A DNA stretch of 64,000 nucleotides from Stercorarius parasiticus (taxonomy: Eukaryota > Chordata > Aves > Charadriiformes > Stercorariidae), in the NCBI GenBank assembly GCA_013396915.1, contig VWZL01002842.1:62001-126000 (forward strand), given 5' to 3'. Below are positions 23,751 through 36,413 of the stretch, in pieces; position 1 is the stretch's first letter, and every line of letters begins with the position of its first letter. A program made the position numbers and the translations under genes. A model generated the notes under the pieces. That model had not been told where the DNA came from, searched no databases, and saw only the letters and a program-made list of their open reading frames with translations.

Positions 23751-26123
23751 GTACAAAAAAATCTCATTTTCAAGACAGACAGAGAAGCTTTGTTTATGAA
23801 GTCTAGGAATTTTTTAATTCACTTCCTCTGTAGCATAAAAAATTGGAAAATTCTAAGGGCGCTTCCCAAGAAGTAGTGTTTACCATGAGGCAGAAAATGC
23901 AGCTATACCTAACTCCTTAGAGGTGTATCCTGGTTGGCTTTTTGTACCAAAACATTTCAGAAAAAAAGGACATGAACTGTAATGAATAGGGCCTCTAGTT
24001 TGGAATGAAATATTCTCTTGACCAATGCTGAATATATTTCTCACCTAACATTCTGTTTGTTGTAGCGCTGAAATCAATAGAAACACTTTTTTTTTTTTCA
24101 CTTAAATGTCTAAATTTACCTGAAGAAATATACTTGTCTTGAGCCGTAAATATTTTGCTTTAAGTTTACACAGGCAAATTGGATTCTTCCTGATATATAA
24201 AATTAATTGAGGGTAAAAGTAGTTTTCATACGTCTAATAAAAGATTAAAAAATAATAAATCATAGAAGATTTGCACAGATGCAAAATATCCATTACAGTA
24301 TATAAAAAACTGTCTTCAATGCTCATTTTGATTATTTTTTTCTTAGATGACATAGAATTGTGATTAGCCACTTTTTGAAGAGTACCTTCAGTAAATGAGA
24401 ATAGAAAGTTGGCAGTAACAGCTTGAAATATGTGATAAATAGTAGAGATTCCTCCATTCAAGGATATGACTGGGACAGAATGAGAAATATTAGAGACTCT
24501 CAGAGCAGAAAAGGTTGATTCAAAAAAGAACGTACTTTTCCAAAACACTAACCAAGTATTCTAGCCACAGAGCACATAAAAAGCTTAATTTGTGAGTTCT
24601 TCCAGTCTCCTATTTCTCATATAGCCTCCTATTTCTTCTTCTGAATAATAACACAAGAAGAAAATCCACACAAACTTGAGGAAGCATTCATTATGAGTAC
24701 ACAACTTTCCTTTCATGAAAGTGTTGTATACTTTTCATTCTCACCAGAGATGAAGTTATATTATTGCAAGCAATGCATCAAACTACGCTAAATCTTTGAA
24801 CACTTATTATTACTGCTCCATGAAGGTGGACTACAGTATAGAGAAAGAAGTTTTGTGCAGCATTATTTTCTTCCAATTCCCCGTCTGGGACAATCTTTGT
24901 CTTTTTTCATTCCTGTAGCCTTAGAGATAGGGCAAAGTCTGTTTCCATCATTCTAAAAGCAATGGAAAAGAAAGATGCATTGATTAACTAACCTCAGTGG
25001 CTTATAATGAAAGAAGATGCTTTCATGATTCTGGGTTTTGTGCAGAGGGTCTAGGCCTGTGAATGTTGTCATCACATCTATCCACTGCTGCTGTGTTGTT
25101 TGTTGGGGTTTTTATTTAAACTCTGCATTAAAATATCTTTTAGATTCCAGCACCCGTACTTATATTTAATATCTGTTTTGTTTAAAAAGCCATCAATTTT
25201 TTACTGGAATTTTTTCAGATTCTGAACCTGCTTAGAAACAATGAGACAATGAGAATTAGTCCCTGTCATTTCGTTACGATTTTTGAGATGCTATGGCCAT
25301 GACAATCTGTTGCTCTATGGGGTTTAGCTACAACAGTATTGCTCTGTTGACTGTTTTACCATTCTGTTCCTGAGGGAAATGCAATTGTAATCTAGTTTCT
25401 TCTGAACATGCTGATATTTCAACCTGTAACTTCCTTACAGGACAGGCTGACCAGTTAGGAAGATGAAAAACCATTACTTCTCTTTCTGGAACAATACCAT
25501 TCAGTGTGACAGGGGAAATGATAGTTTGCACATGAGAAGTTACTTTTTTCTATATTAATGTAGGTATCACAACATGACTTTTGAAAAACAATGTAAAAAC
25601 AATACAATTAAAATGGGCATGAAAATAATTTCTTAGTTTTCTGAAATATGCACATCTAAATTGTTTTATTTATTTATTTAAGAAATTAAGTATTCCTCAA
25701 GCTGTAATGAATACCAGAAACAAGGTGATTTATTTATAGAAACCTGTTATCAGTGATCATTTTATGGGATATTTAGGTTTGTCATTCTTATTGCTTTCTG
25801 GGAAAAGTTGTCTAAGATATTCCACATTGCCTTGGTTGTGAAAAAGTTATTCTCCATGGTAAATGCTATTGGTTATGAATGAAAACATGATAGAAACTGT
25901 ATCACTGGTGTTTTCATGATGGCTTAGAAGAGAGACAGAAATCGGAAGAACAACAGCCTACAGATTACGGCTCTGTATGGGCTGATGGATACTAAACGTC
26001 AAGTCTCTGTTGTATTTGGGGCAGATAATTGAACTTGGATTTCCTGATTTTCAAGTAATCTGTCTACCTTTATTTGTTCTGGCATTGATGCCTTTGCTAT
26101 TTTTGTGGAATAAACTCCCAAAG
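23751..26123. other. Unassigned AT-rich non-coding DNA
   Basis: No gene was recognised. The frame 24234-24548 (minus, 104 codons) has no motif. TTTATTTATTTA at about 25669-25680 is a short tetramer repeat. Confidence 0.5.
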
Positions 26124-26940
26124 CATAGAATCATAGAAACATTTAGGTTGGAAAAGACCCTTAAGAATCCAACCATTAACCTAACACTGCCAAATCAACC
26201 ACTAAACCATGTCCTTAAACACCACATCTACATGTCTTTTAAATATCTCCAGGGATGGTCACTCAACCACTTCCCTGGGCAGCCTGTTCCAATGCCTGAC
26301 AATCTTTTTGGTGAAGAAGATTTCCTCATATCCAATCTAAAACTCCCATGGCACAACTCGAGACAGCTTCCTCTTGTCCTATTGCCTGTTACTTGGGAGA
26401 AGAGACTGACCCCCACCTCTCTACAACCTCCCTTCAGGTAGCTGTAGAGAGCAATAAGGTCTCCCCTCAGCCTCTTTTCTCCAGGCTAAACAATCCCAGC
26501 TCCCACAGACACTCCTCACAAGACTTGTGCTTGAGACCCCTCACCAGCTTTGCTGCCCTTCTCTGAACTCACTCCAGAATTTCAATGGCTTTCATGTAGT
26601 GAGGGGCCCAAAACTGAACACAGTATTTGTGGTGGGACCTTACCAGTGCCTAGTACAGGGGGACGATCACTTCCCTAGTCCTGCTGGCCACACTGTTCCT
26701 GATACAGGCCAGGATGCTGTTGGCCTTCTTGGCCACCTGGGCACACTGCCAGCTCATATTCAGCTGGCAGTCGACCGATATCCCCAGGTCTTTTTCCACC
26801 AGGCAGCTCTCCAGCCACTCTTCCCCAGGCCTGTAGCACTGCATGGGGTTGTTGTGACCCAAGCGCAGGACCCAGCACTTGGCCTTGTTGAACCTCATAC
26901 AATTGGCCTTGGCCCATTGATCCAGCCTCTCCAGATCCCC
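26124..26940 (-). repeat. CR1 LINE fragment with part of reverse transcriptase C-terminal region
   Basis: A minus-strand CR1 of about 817 bases. The tail (CATAGAATCATAGAAACATT) and 3' block begin at 26124; a few bases of the block are missing after CCCTTAAGAATCCAACCATT. Minus-strand translation of 26898 to 26650 gives the segment just after the catalytic part of the reverse transcriptase: [68 protein letters not shown]. The polymerase end follows in another frame nearer the tail ([24 protein letters not shown]). The element stops at CCAGCCTCTCCAGATCCCC. Its sequence is closely similar to the 39.5-40.6 kb copy, in the opposite orientation. Confidence 0.95.
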
Positions 26941-29238
26941 AAAACCTTTATATTTCTTTCAAAGAACAGTAAGAAAACAATGTTAAGATTGGATTTTTTT
27001 TTAAAGGAATATTCTGTTTGTAGAGACTGCTCTACATTTTTTTTGCCTACCTTGAGCATATAGACAGATTTTTAAAGGCATTTAGATGCCTAAACTCTGT
27101 TATGGCTGTAGGCTAGAGTTACTGCGTATTTTATAAACCTATTCTTAGATTTCTTTTTTCCTAAAGTAACAGACTGAATTGGATAGCTATAAGCAATTTT
27201 TCCTTCCTGAGTTTAGAAAAAGGCTCTCGTCCAATTTCTGCAGTTTGCAGAGAGTGTCCAATCCATGCATTCTGTCACTATTACAGGCATATTCAAACTG
27301 GGATGCAGTTTTTTCAGGCAGATTGGTGTCATTGATTGTCACCTTCTAATGGTATACAGGGGACCATGACAAAAGGCACATAATATAGGAGCAGATTTAT
27401 TCTAAGTGCTATAAAATAACTTCCAAATCCCAAATCTGATCTGACATATAAGTCTTTTGTATTCTTCATACTTGTCATGCACATCTGACAAACTAGTCTG
27501 ATCAGTACTAGTGCAAATATACTTTTCCTTGTTTTTCTGAGCATGTTTCATTATTAAAAATAAACTTGAATTAGTTTGTTAACAATAAAAACTCTAGACG
27601 TGCTTTTGTGGTAAGCTGATTACTTATTCAGGATAGGTAATATTACTTATCCTTGCAACAATGGAAAAATGTAACTGAATTTGCGCAGAGAGAGAAAAAG
27701 TAGCATATCAATTTGAACATAAAAAACTGTCTAGATAATAAGGCTTTGTCTATATCCATAAACTAAATGTGTATAGGACTCTCATATGGCACTAAAGCCC
27801 ACTGGCATGGAAAATTTACATCCTTTTGCCCTCCAAGACAGTGTGGCTGTATCCAAAATTACTATTTGCTTACATGTCTGTGCTTCATACTATCTTACAG
27901 TCTGTGACTGGAAGTGGGTGTGGGGAGTTCTGGTCAGCTCAGGGGCAAAAATCACCAGAGGCCATTTTTTGACAATATAGGAGTTGCAAATGATCTCTTT
28001 TCAGCAGCTCAGAACACTCCCTCAGAGTGCTTATTTAGTACCAACGATTTAATAAAAGATCCAAATCAATTCCCCAGAAGCAACTTTGATTCTTACTTTT
28101 TTTTTTTTTAACTGTTTGACTTTCAGTAAGGTAATAGTGCCCTAACACATTTTTGTTCTTATGCTTTTTGCAAATCTTTGTCTAAAAAAACAACTGGAAG
28201 AATCCACCCCAGAATAAAAAGAAAACCCATATCTTTTCCCCTCATTTTTCATACAGCTACTTACATTGACTATCAGTGGGTCTTGAAGTTTCAGATCAAC
28301 TGCAAAAACTCTGCTGTTTGAACTAAAAGATAACATAAGGAAATCAAGAAATTCTCTACAGCAGCAGTTAGACAATCCCACTGTCTCTCCAATTCCCAAA
28401 GATAATTCTCCTTTCTAGTGCTAGTTTTGGTACTCATTTAACCCAATGGTAATTGATTTTGTTTGATCTCTCTTTTCAATCATTTCCAGTTGGTTTCAAA
28501 AATTAACACTCTTAATGTACTTCTCTCTCAGTTTCCACCTTGTTCCCACTCCTTCAACTTTTCCTTTCTAGCTTCATGTCAAAGTTAATTTGCCCCACCA
28601 TCTGATCTACACCCTTTCATCAGATTCCGCTCTATCACTGTTTGCTCAGATACTTACTTCATTCACAAGTCTGATTTTCCTGTCAGTCCCACCACCTCCC
28701 TTATCACTTTCTTCTTTTGAACTGAATGCCTTTTTCCAGGCAAACATTTTCCAGTCTTCCCTGTATTTCCTTCAGGTTCTAAGTTCTTCCCTCCCCTCCC
28801 CAAGTTTCACAGTCTTGGTGTCAGTTAATGTCTTTAATCAGTGAATTCCCTTCTCAACAAGGTATTTGTTTCCACTGCATTTGAATCAGATTATTTCTCC
28901 GACACAAATCTGTGCTGTTTGATGCCAACTCTGTTTTGGAGGGAAGACCACCCTTGTTTTTGTTGATGGTACTCAGGCTATGGTGTGAAGTCCAGCTCAG
29001 CAAAGGACATAAAAGAATAGTAGTTTTGGAAAAAAGTCGAGAGGGAAGTTTTGAACTTGCACCCATGTTAAGCAGGAAGCATGGTCAGTTACCTGACTCT
29101 ATTGGTGCGGGCAGAGTTTAGTGATAACAAGGAGAACCTGAAGAGAATGGATTGTTCAGAAATTTTAAGTGACAAAATCAACTTTCTAATATATAAGTGT
29201 ACACATTCTGTAATTGGGCATAGTTAAAGATTTACAGT
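26941..29238. other. Unassigned DNA, partly pyrimidine-rich
   Basis: No gene was recognised. From about 28480 to 28860 the plus strand is strongly C/T-rich (for example CTTCTCTCTCAGTTTCCACC), which produces a frame rich in Ser, Leu and Phe at 28590-28844. This looks like base skew and not protein coding. Confidence 0.5.
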
Positions 29239-29254
29239 GGGGGGGGGGAAAAAA
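29239..29254. repeat. G10 run followed by A6
   Basis: Ten consecutive G at 29239-29248, directly followed by six A. This is the longest G run in the window. It is prone to sequencing and assembly length errors. Confidence 0.85.
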
Positions 29255-32200
29255 GACATTGCAAAAGTCACTGAAGTTGCAGGTTTTCAACCAGAGAAAT
29301 CTCTTCATAACAAAACTTGACTGATGATCCCACAAGAACAGATGTAACTGCAAAAGATGTAACAGTTTGGGAATGAATGTGTATTTTTTTCAGTCTCTCT
29401 TTCAGGTATAGTTCAACTGTTATGACTGAACATTACCAAATAAATAATTGAATTCATTCTACAGCCGATACTCAGAGATTTTTGAGTCTAAATAACTCAG
29501 TTTTGTCAAGAATGATGCTTGTCTTCATTAATGGAAGGTCCAGAAAGCCTCAATTACAGGGGATATTGCCAATACCAGTGAACATCTGATGGCAGAAAAT
29601 ATTAAGCTCCTTTCAAGAAATATATTACTATTCAGGAATTATTCAGGATACAGACTTTTATGTAATATGTGTTCAAGAAAGATACTTTTACTCAGTTTTA
29701 AGAACTATGTGAAATTCGGTATCTCAATAAAGGAGTTCTGTTAAACTTGAAATGTCGCATACACTTAAAATCAGCACAAAGTTCTAGAAAAATAGTGTGC
29801 AAGACAGTGGAAAATGAAATCACTTTTACCCCCTGCAGAGATTAAATTTACAGGAAATATTGAAGAAAATACTATAAACACAGGTTTGACCTGTCTGTAG
29901 AAGCAATTGGAGCGGAAATAAAATGAGACCCTCAGGTGCTCACTGTAGTCCTAATAGTCCTACTATCTGCTGTTCTTGATGCACACAATATTTTTGCATG
30001 CACTATAGAAGGAGAAAGCGGAAAGTGAATCAGTTACTGAAATATATGCATCACAAAGTACGTCAAAAAAAAGAAGAAACATATGTTTCTTGTGCAGGTA
30101 TAACATTCAAAAGGATTATAAAACTATAAAAGAACCTGTAATGAAGTGCAGATTAAAGAGCACAGTCTTGTTGTTACAACATATGTTTTGAAGTTTCATG
30201 AGATAGGATTGTATAAAACTAGACTTGTACTCATGAAAACAAGGAGATTGAAAGCACCTGCAAAAGAAGTGTTCTCGTTATGTTCTGAAAGGTACAACCT
30301 GCAAAAGGGGATGAAAGTAGTATTAATGTGCCGTATGAGTTGTAGAGTTGGACTGATGCATAAGCATCCATAATCCAGTTCTCTGCAACTGAAAGTCACT
30401 TTGACTGAAGGTCATTATGACCAAGACATAAGTCTCAAAAGTTCCTGGAATTTTTTTTGGTAGAAACAGTGCCAACTCCAACAAATACCAGTTTATTTTG
30501 ATAAGCACTAAAAGGAAAGGACTCATTTCAGACATCTCATTATTTTACAGACCTTTTGGGTAGGATTAATTTCAATTACAGATGGAAGGATCTGCCAGTC
30601 TTTAATTATTGTGCCTAAACACATGCCCTCATGTATTTCTTTGCTAACTAGATACGATATAGCTGTCTAGAAAAAAATTTATTTACTTAACAGGTTATGG
30701 GTATGGGGTTAAACCCAGGTGTCAGTAACATATGTACATCAGAATGTCATTTTTCATTTTATCATCATCACACACCACTTAGGAAGATGCAATAAAACTT
30801 GAGTTTCTAACTAATATCAGCGCTTTGTCCAGACTTACATGATCATAACTGTAACCATGTGATGTGTGATTTACAGCAACTGATCATAAACTATAGACAT
30901 AGAAAAGTAATATATAAATACATTGCAATCCAAGAATGAGAAATATATGAGCTAAAAAGATCTGAAAGAAAATAGTTTTTTTAGGTATAAAACATTAGAA
31001 ATTCAGAGTCCTCTTGTACACACTTCCATATGGATACAAGTGAATATCTTCAAATTATTACAAAATCTGTGAAATGAAGAAAAATAGGAACCCACCTTAA
31101 CTCTTTCAGACCACCAGTGTATTATTTTCTCTCATGACTTCATGGGTGCTTCATCAGCATCCATCACCATCCCATTTATGAAAGCCCAGGACAGCAGGCA
31201 GCCAGAAAATCAACAGAACTGCACATTTTCCCAGGCAGATACTGGAACTTATAGTCAGACTTGGTAGAAATTTAGAAACATTTTGCTTCCGATAAATGTC
31301 CATTTGGATATTCATCTGGATGAGACATCTCTCCATTTCAACTTAACTGCCATTTGATAGAATTGCTCTGTGCACAGAAAAAGAGTAAGCCCAATTGCAT
31401 ACCAATCATGTCAATGAGCAGGAATATCTACGATACCCACAGTCATTGATTACCAGAGACTGACCATGCAGAAAACGCACGTTAAATACAAATATTTTCA
31501 TGCTTCCATTTCAAACCAATTTTGATTAACACCAGAGTGGAAGACAACTAGAGTGGGACTATTCTATGCCTATATTGATAGGTATGTAGCATCTTCCAAA
31601 GTATACAAGGTTATCCAAGATATGAGGCTGATATAGTTACAATACGGATCTAACAGAAGTCACCATTCTTCTAGACTGACAATAAGCAGCTAAGCAGGAT
31701 ACCTGACAGTGCCTGAAACAGCCCTTAGTATCTCTATGTAGGCAACTGAATCATATAGTGTGTGTCTACATTCAGGAGATGAATGCTACTGCTATATTAG
31801 CAGGTGAGTGATTCCACAGCTGGGATGCACAGAACATCAGAAAGGCCCCGGGGACTTATTCATTTCCCAGGCAGATTCATCCCTTACCCTAGTTTCTCCC
31901 CTGCTGTGTGGTTCTTTTACAATATTACGTGAAAGGCCTCCCTCTGTACCTTGTTGGTCTGTGCATCAAGGCCTCTATTGCAAAAGCATCAGAGGAATGT
32001 GGGAATCCATATTCTGTTCAGTACCGTTCTGAGCTCCATTCAGAATCCATCAGCTCCCATTAGCTGATGTCCCATCAGTTCCATCACCATTCCTTCTAAC
32101 TGCAACAGGCTGCTTGGAAAATTTAAGGTGCTGTTTATGATATTAGAATACTTGCTTGGAAAATGGCAGAGAGTGAGTGCATAAGCAGAGGTACTAGAAA

Positions 32201-33601
32201 AAAAGAAAAAGGAAAAAAACCCCACAAACCAAACCAAAAAACACCTAACAATGAATCACAGGGAAACTAAGTACAACTGGAGAAGATATAAAAGCATGTA
32301 TAAATCTAAAGTACGTATCATGTCCAGGTTCAAATGGACGAATCGCCAAGAGGATTGCTTAAAAGCACTAAGTTTAGTATCTTTGTTCAGGAATTTCAGG
32401 AGCTGAAAACTTCCACTGCTAGAAAGGTCTGTCAGAAAGGTATGTGGTACTCTGGCATGGAGGTATGAGAACAGCCAGACTGTTATCAAAAGCTTGAAAT
32501 AATTTCTGAAGAACCTATTCATCTAAAATATTCTCATCCCAAAACAACTCCATTTGGCAATTATTTCCCTTTGCTCTGAACTATTGTTTCCCTTTGTTCA
32601 GTCCCAGGTGTGCTCTCAAGCATGTGTTTGAATGAGAGTTTCCATCTTATCTAGGTACTTTGCTTTACTTCTGCATATGCTGACACTTCATTTCTTATTA
32701 CTTTGACTGGCTAGCAAGTCTGAGAGATGATAAAAAATCTCTCATGCACTGAGAAGATATGCTTCTAGGTTCTGTTTTCTCACTTGGGTTGTTTGGCTAC
32801 CAATAAATTCAGCAGTGATCAGGAACATTGCCGGGCAGCGGAATTTGGACATAAATACTGTTGAATCGTTTGAACAGTAACCAAAATGTGTTTAGTCTGT
32901 ACCAAACTTTCCTAGTAAATTCACTGGTACGGGCTTGGGTGTGCTGTGCTGGAAATGCAGGAATTACCTGTGTCATGGAAGAAACCTGTGGGCATGGGAA
33001 GCTGAATCCATTCTTCCTCCCTAGAATTATGTAGATAGTGCTGGGCTTCTTTGCAGCTGAAGATGTGTTCCAGCTAAATATCATAAAGCTTCAATTTATT
33101 ATTTTTCGTCTGTTAGAGGACCTTCTGTTAGCAGTTTGTCCACTTTAGCCTGCAATAGCTACAGTTTATTCAGAAATTGATTTGAAAAATGGTGGACTGT
33201 AACCAAGGCTCTAAGGCAAATCTACCATGCAGACATTCCTTTATTATTGATTGTAAAGATGCCTTCAATGCCTAAGGTCTCTAGTTAAAATTGATCCCAT
33301 CATTCAGGATATCTCTGAAGGTCTGAAGTTTTGAACCTGTCAGCTGTTCAGCCGTCTCTCTATTTTGTACAATAGTTGTAGGAAGGATGGACTCCTGTCC
33401 CCATTATCAACCTGTCACAGGCAGCAGGCACCACTGGGGCTGTTCGTGCTCCTCCTGGCTACCAAACTCCCAGCAGCCTGGTTTGGTTGTATCTGTACTG
33501 AAGTGCTCAGCAGCAAGCTCACAGGTAGCTTATCAGTTTCTGTCTGTAAGTATTTGAAAGCCTGTCTTCCTCAAAAAACCAAACCCTCAAAAACCCAACC
33601 G
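29255..33601. other. Unassigned AT-rich non-coding DNA
   Basis: No gene or mobile element was recognised. The frames at 30146-30373, 32256-32522 and 32809-33084 are 75-91 codons without motifs. The region 33360-33545 is somewhat richer in G and C and ends at a donor-like CTGTAAGT, but no matching exon could be supported. Confidence 0.5.
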
Positions 33602-33652
33602 AAACAAACAAACAAACAAACAAAAAAATCCCCACAAAACAACAACAACAAA
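33602..33652. repeat. (AAAC)n and (CAA)n microsatellite
   Basis: An AAAC tetramer array at 33602-33628 is followed, after TCCCC, by a CAA array to about 33652. It gives a spurious Lys/Thr/Gln-rich end to the plus-strand frame there. Confidence 0.85.
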
Positions 33653-36364
33653 AGAAACCACAGCAGTTTTTTAAGTTAAAAAATTATGAAATTTTAGTTT
33701 CAGTTGGAGCAGGGTTTACATCCAGTTTCACTTAGTATTGAAACAAATGTAAAAAAATTTCCCCAAATATATTTATCTTTTTGCCAGGTATATAATTTGT
33801 CTAATGTACGTGTATATTCCCAGAAGGCGAGGTATAAATATATTTACACAACTACCTGGATTAAATATTAGAAATCCTTCTTGCCCCCAGAATTTTTCTC
33901 CAGATGCTCTGACATAATTACATTCAGATGAAAGTATCTATAGTTGTTCTGTTGGCTAAATAGGTTTATTGCATACTTTGAAATCATTGAACATTATTCC
34001 TGTTTCTTCCTCTGTGTGAATCCTTGACTTTATATTACCCCGTTCCAGAAACAAATTGAAATAGATATGCTGAACACATGGATATGAAGCATTTTGCACA
34101 GTGATAATTGCTTCATGACAGTTTTCTATTCTTCCAGTTGTTCTCCCTTTGGGATAGTTTAATGGTTTGTGTAGCATTAGTAAGAGAGAGACAAAGTACT
34201 GTCTCAAGATAGATGGTATTACTGCAGACTTGATAAAATCTAGACATTTTTGAAACAATGGTTCCCTGAATAATTAAGTGGATTCTGAAAACCTCAAAAC
34301 ATTACTGATTTTTACTACACTTCACATTTTTTAAAAGACCACAAAAGAATTCCAGAGAGAATTCTTGGAGAGAAGTCAGCTTTGTACTGCAAATGAAAAT
34401 ATTCTGAGAACAGGAGACATTCAGGGCAAAAGCTCTTTTTAATACACTACTTTTCAGCATTGTCAATTCATAAATAGCTACTTAAATGTTACATATAAAT
34501 AAAAGTTTTCTTGAAAGTAACTTTTCAGCTTTTATTGGCGTCTAAGAGAAATATTGTAGTCAGGAAATTCTCTTGTTTAAATTTCAATACAAGACAAGAA
34601 GCAATCCGTCTCTAAACAAATAAATAAATAAATAGAGACCAGCTGTTAATAATTCTTGCACATCAGCTAGTCATTGCTGTGCAAACCAAAAATAAATTTT
34701 GGCAGGAAACTACAAAATCTATTTAATACAAAAAGTTTTTTAAAAACTTACTTAAAAAAAAAGTTTTCTGTTTCACTAGGCTGTATTTTGGCAGCTTCAC
34801 AGCAAGTCTGTTTGTCTAGAAAGCTGAAGAGAATTCTTCAAGTGTCATGTTTGCTCTAGGTTTAGGTCTTGATATTAATCTCGTTCTGTAGATGAAGGGG
34901 TCATTTAAAAAAAAAAGTCTTTACAAATAACACTGAAATACTTCTGCTTTAAAGTTTCCATCAGCAGTATTTATTTTACAATTTGGCATGGAAAGGAGAA
35001 CTTGGTTCAAGTTTCATCAGATATAGTGTGAGAAATTCATTATCCCTAATAGATTTAAATTACTGAGATTTAATAGAATGGAAAGTTATACATTACATTA
35101 TGGTATTTCTTAATTACAGTGAATCCACAATGAAAGGTGTTAATTTTAACATTGCTTTGGGCTACTAAAAATTATTTCCAAAACAAAAAATAATTCAAGA
35201 AAACTGTCCATCTCATTATATTTTGTGATATCTTACATCTATTTTTTTAATTGAACTATTTCTCTTGGTAGCTTTTTGGTGTCTATTGAGAACTGGAACA
35301 AAACATTACTTCTGTTAACACTGAAATACAGCAACATATGCATTGAGATGTTTCAGGCTGAGACCTATAACAACACTGTGCACATATTGTTATGTGTATT
35401 AGAAGAACATAAATCAGAATAGATCTTATAACATTTTGCAGTACAATATTTTTTAGGAGGAGAGTAACTATTCTTACGGATAAAGAAAGAATCAAAATAG
35501 TAAAATATTTCATACTTAAATAATTTATAACAAGAATACTTAGTTGTTGACTTTCTAGCTTTTTTTATAGTGAAAAAATTATCATTTCCTCTTTTTTTCC
35601 CCTTTGTTTACAGAGTTTATAAGAAAGTTAATCCAATAAATACAGATACATAGAAACCTGTACTGTGCACAGAAAGGGCTCCATAATCAAGACTTTTAAA
35701 TGTTAATATTAATATTTCAATAGTTACAGAAGGGTAGAAATTGAAAGTATATATCCTGGCACAAAAATATATCTGCTACTAATATATATTTGACTAAATG
35801 TCTGCATTAAAAAATTTTAAATGTACTGTATTTTTTTCCCCATGACAAATTTATAGTTTTGCTCAGGGAAGGAATGACAGTGCACCTCACCAGAGAGTAA
35901 TTACATATTTCTTTTAAGAGCAAGTTTTGCTAAAATATCAGCATTTTCACACTTAATGCTTGGAAGCAGCCAGTATATCACTGACCTTGTAAATCCAGTC
36001 TTGCCATCACTGGTAGACCCAAAGTGGATATAACGAATCTTATGGTAGACTTACTGGCACGTGGTCTGCTTTCCTTGACTTTCTGTGGATGCAGAGTGAC
36101 CACTGGGCTAGGTTTTCTTGGGTTTTAGTCTCCTGAATGTCATGCAAAAATATTGGAGGCAGTACATCCATAAATGTCTGTACCATTTCTCTATGGGGAC
36201 AGTGTTGTAGGGGGCAGCCATAATTAAACCAGGCGATGTGAACATGAGCAAACAAGGTAATCATGCAAATCTTGCACCTTTCCAACATATACCATCCTTA
36301 ATATTAATTCTGACTTTATATAAACATGCTTAATTTTACAATTGTAGGCTTTTATTCTTGCTTT

Positions 36365-36365
<1 letters not shown>
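33653..36365. other. Unassigned AT-rich non-coding DNA
   Basis: No gene was recognised. It holds a short (AAAT)4 at 34618-34634. The frame 33956-34258 (minus, 100 codons) has no known motif. Confidence 0.5.
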
Positions 36366-36412
<47 letters not shown>

Positions 36413-36413
36413 T
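36366..36413. repeat. Pure (CTTT)12 microsatellite
   Basis: Twelve uninterrupted CTTT units, preceded by the near-unit CTTTT. On the minus strand it is AAAG, which explains the Lys/Glu/Arg repeat in the minus-strand frame 36451-36224. Being pure, it is likely to vary in length between individuals. Confidence 0.95.

Noticed and set aside
26527..27063. A 178-codon plus-strand frame, the longest in the window.
   Set aside because: It lies antisense to the CR1 polymerase at 26124-26940 and runs on into unrelated sequence. It is a shadow of the retroelement.
31742..31803. A 62-base stretch between an acceptor-like CTATGTAG and a donor CAGGTGAGT with an open, Cys-containing frame.
   Set aside because: Too short to be significant. 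No domain or partner exon supports it.
33360..33545. A somewhat GC-richer stretch ending in a donor-like CTGTAAGT.
   Set aside because: The frame is open but shows no known motif and no convincing polypyrimidine acceptor. The downstream part is a CAAA microsatellite.
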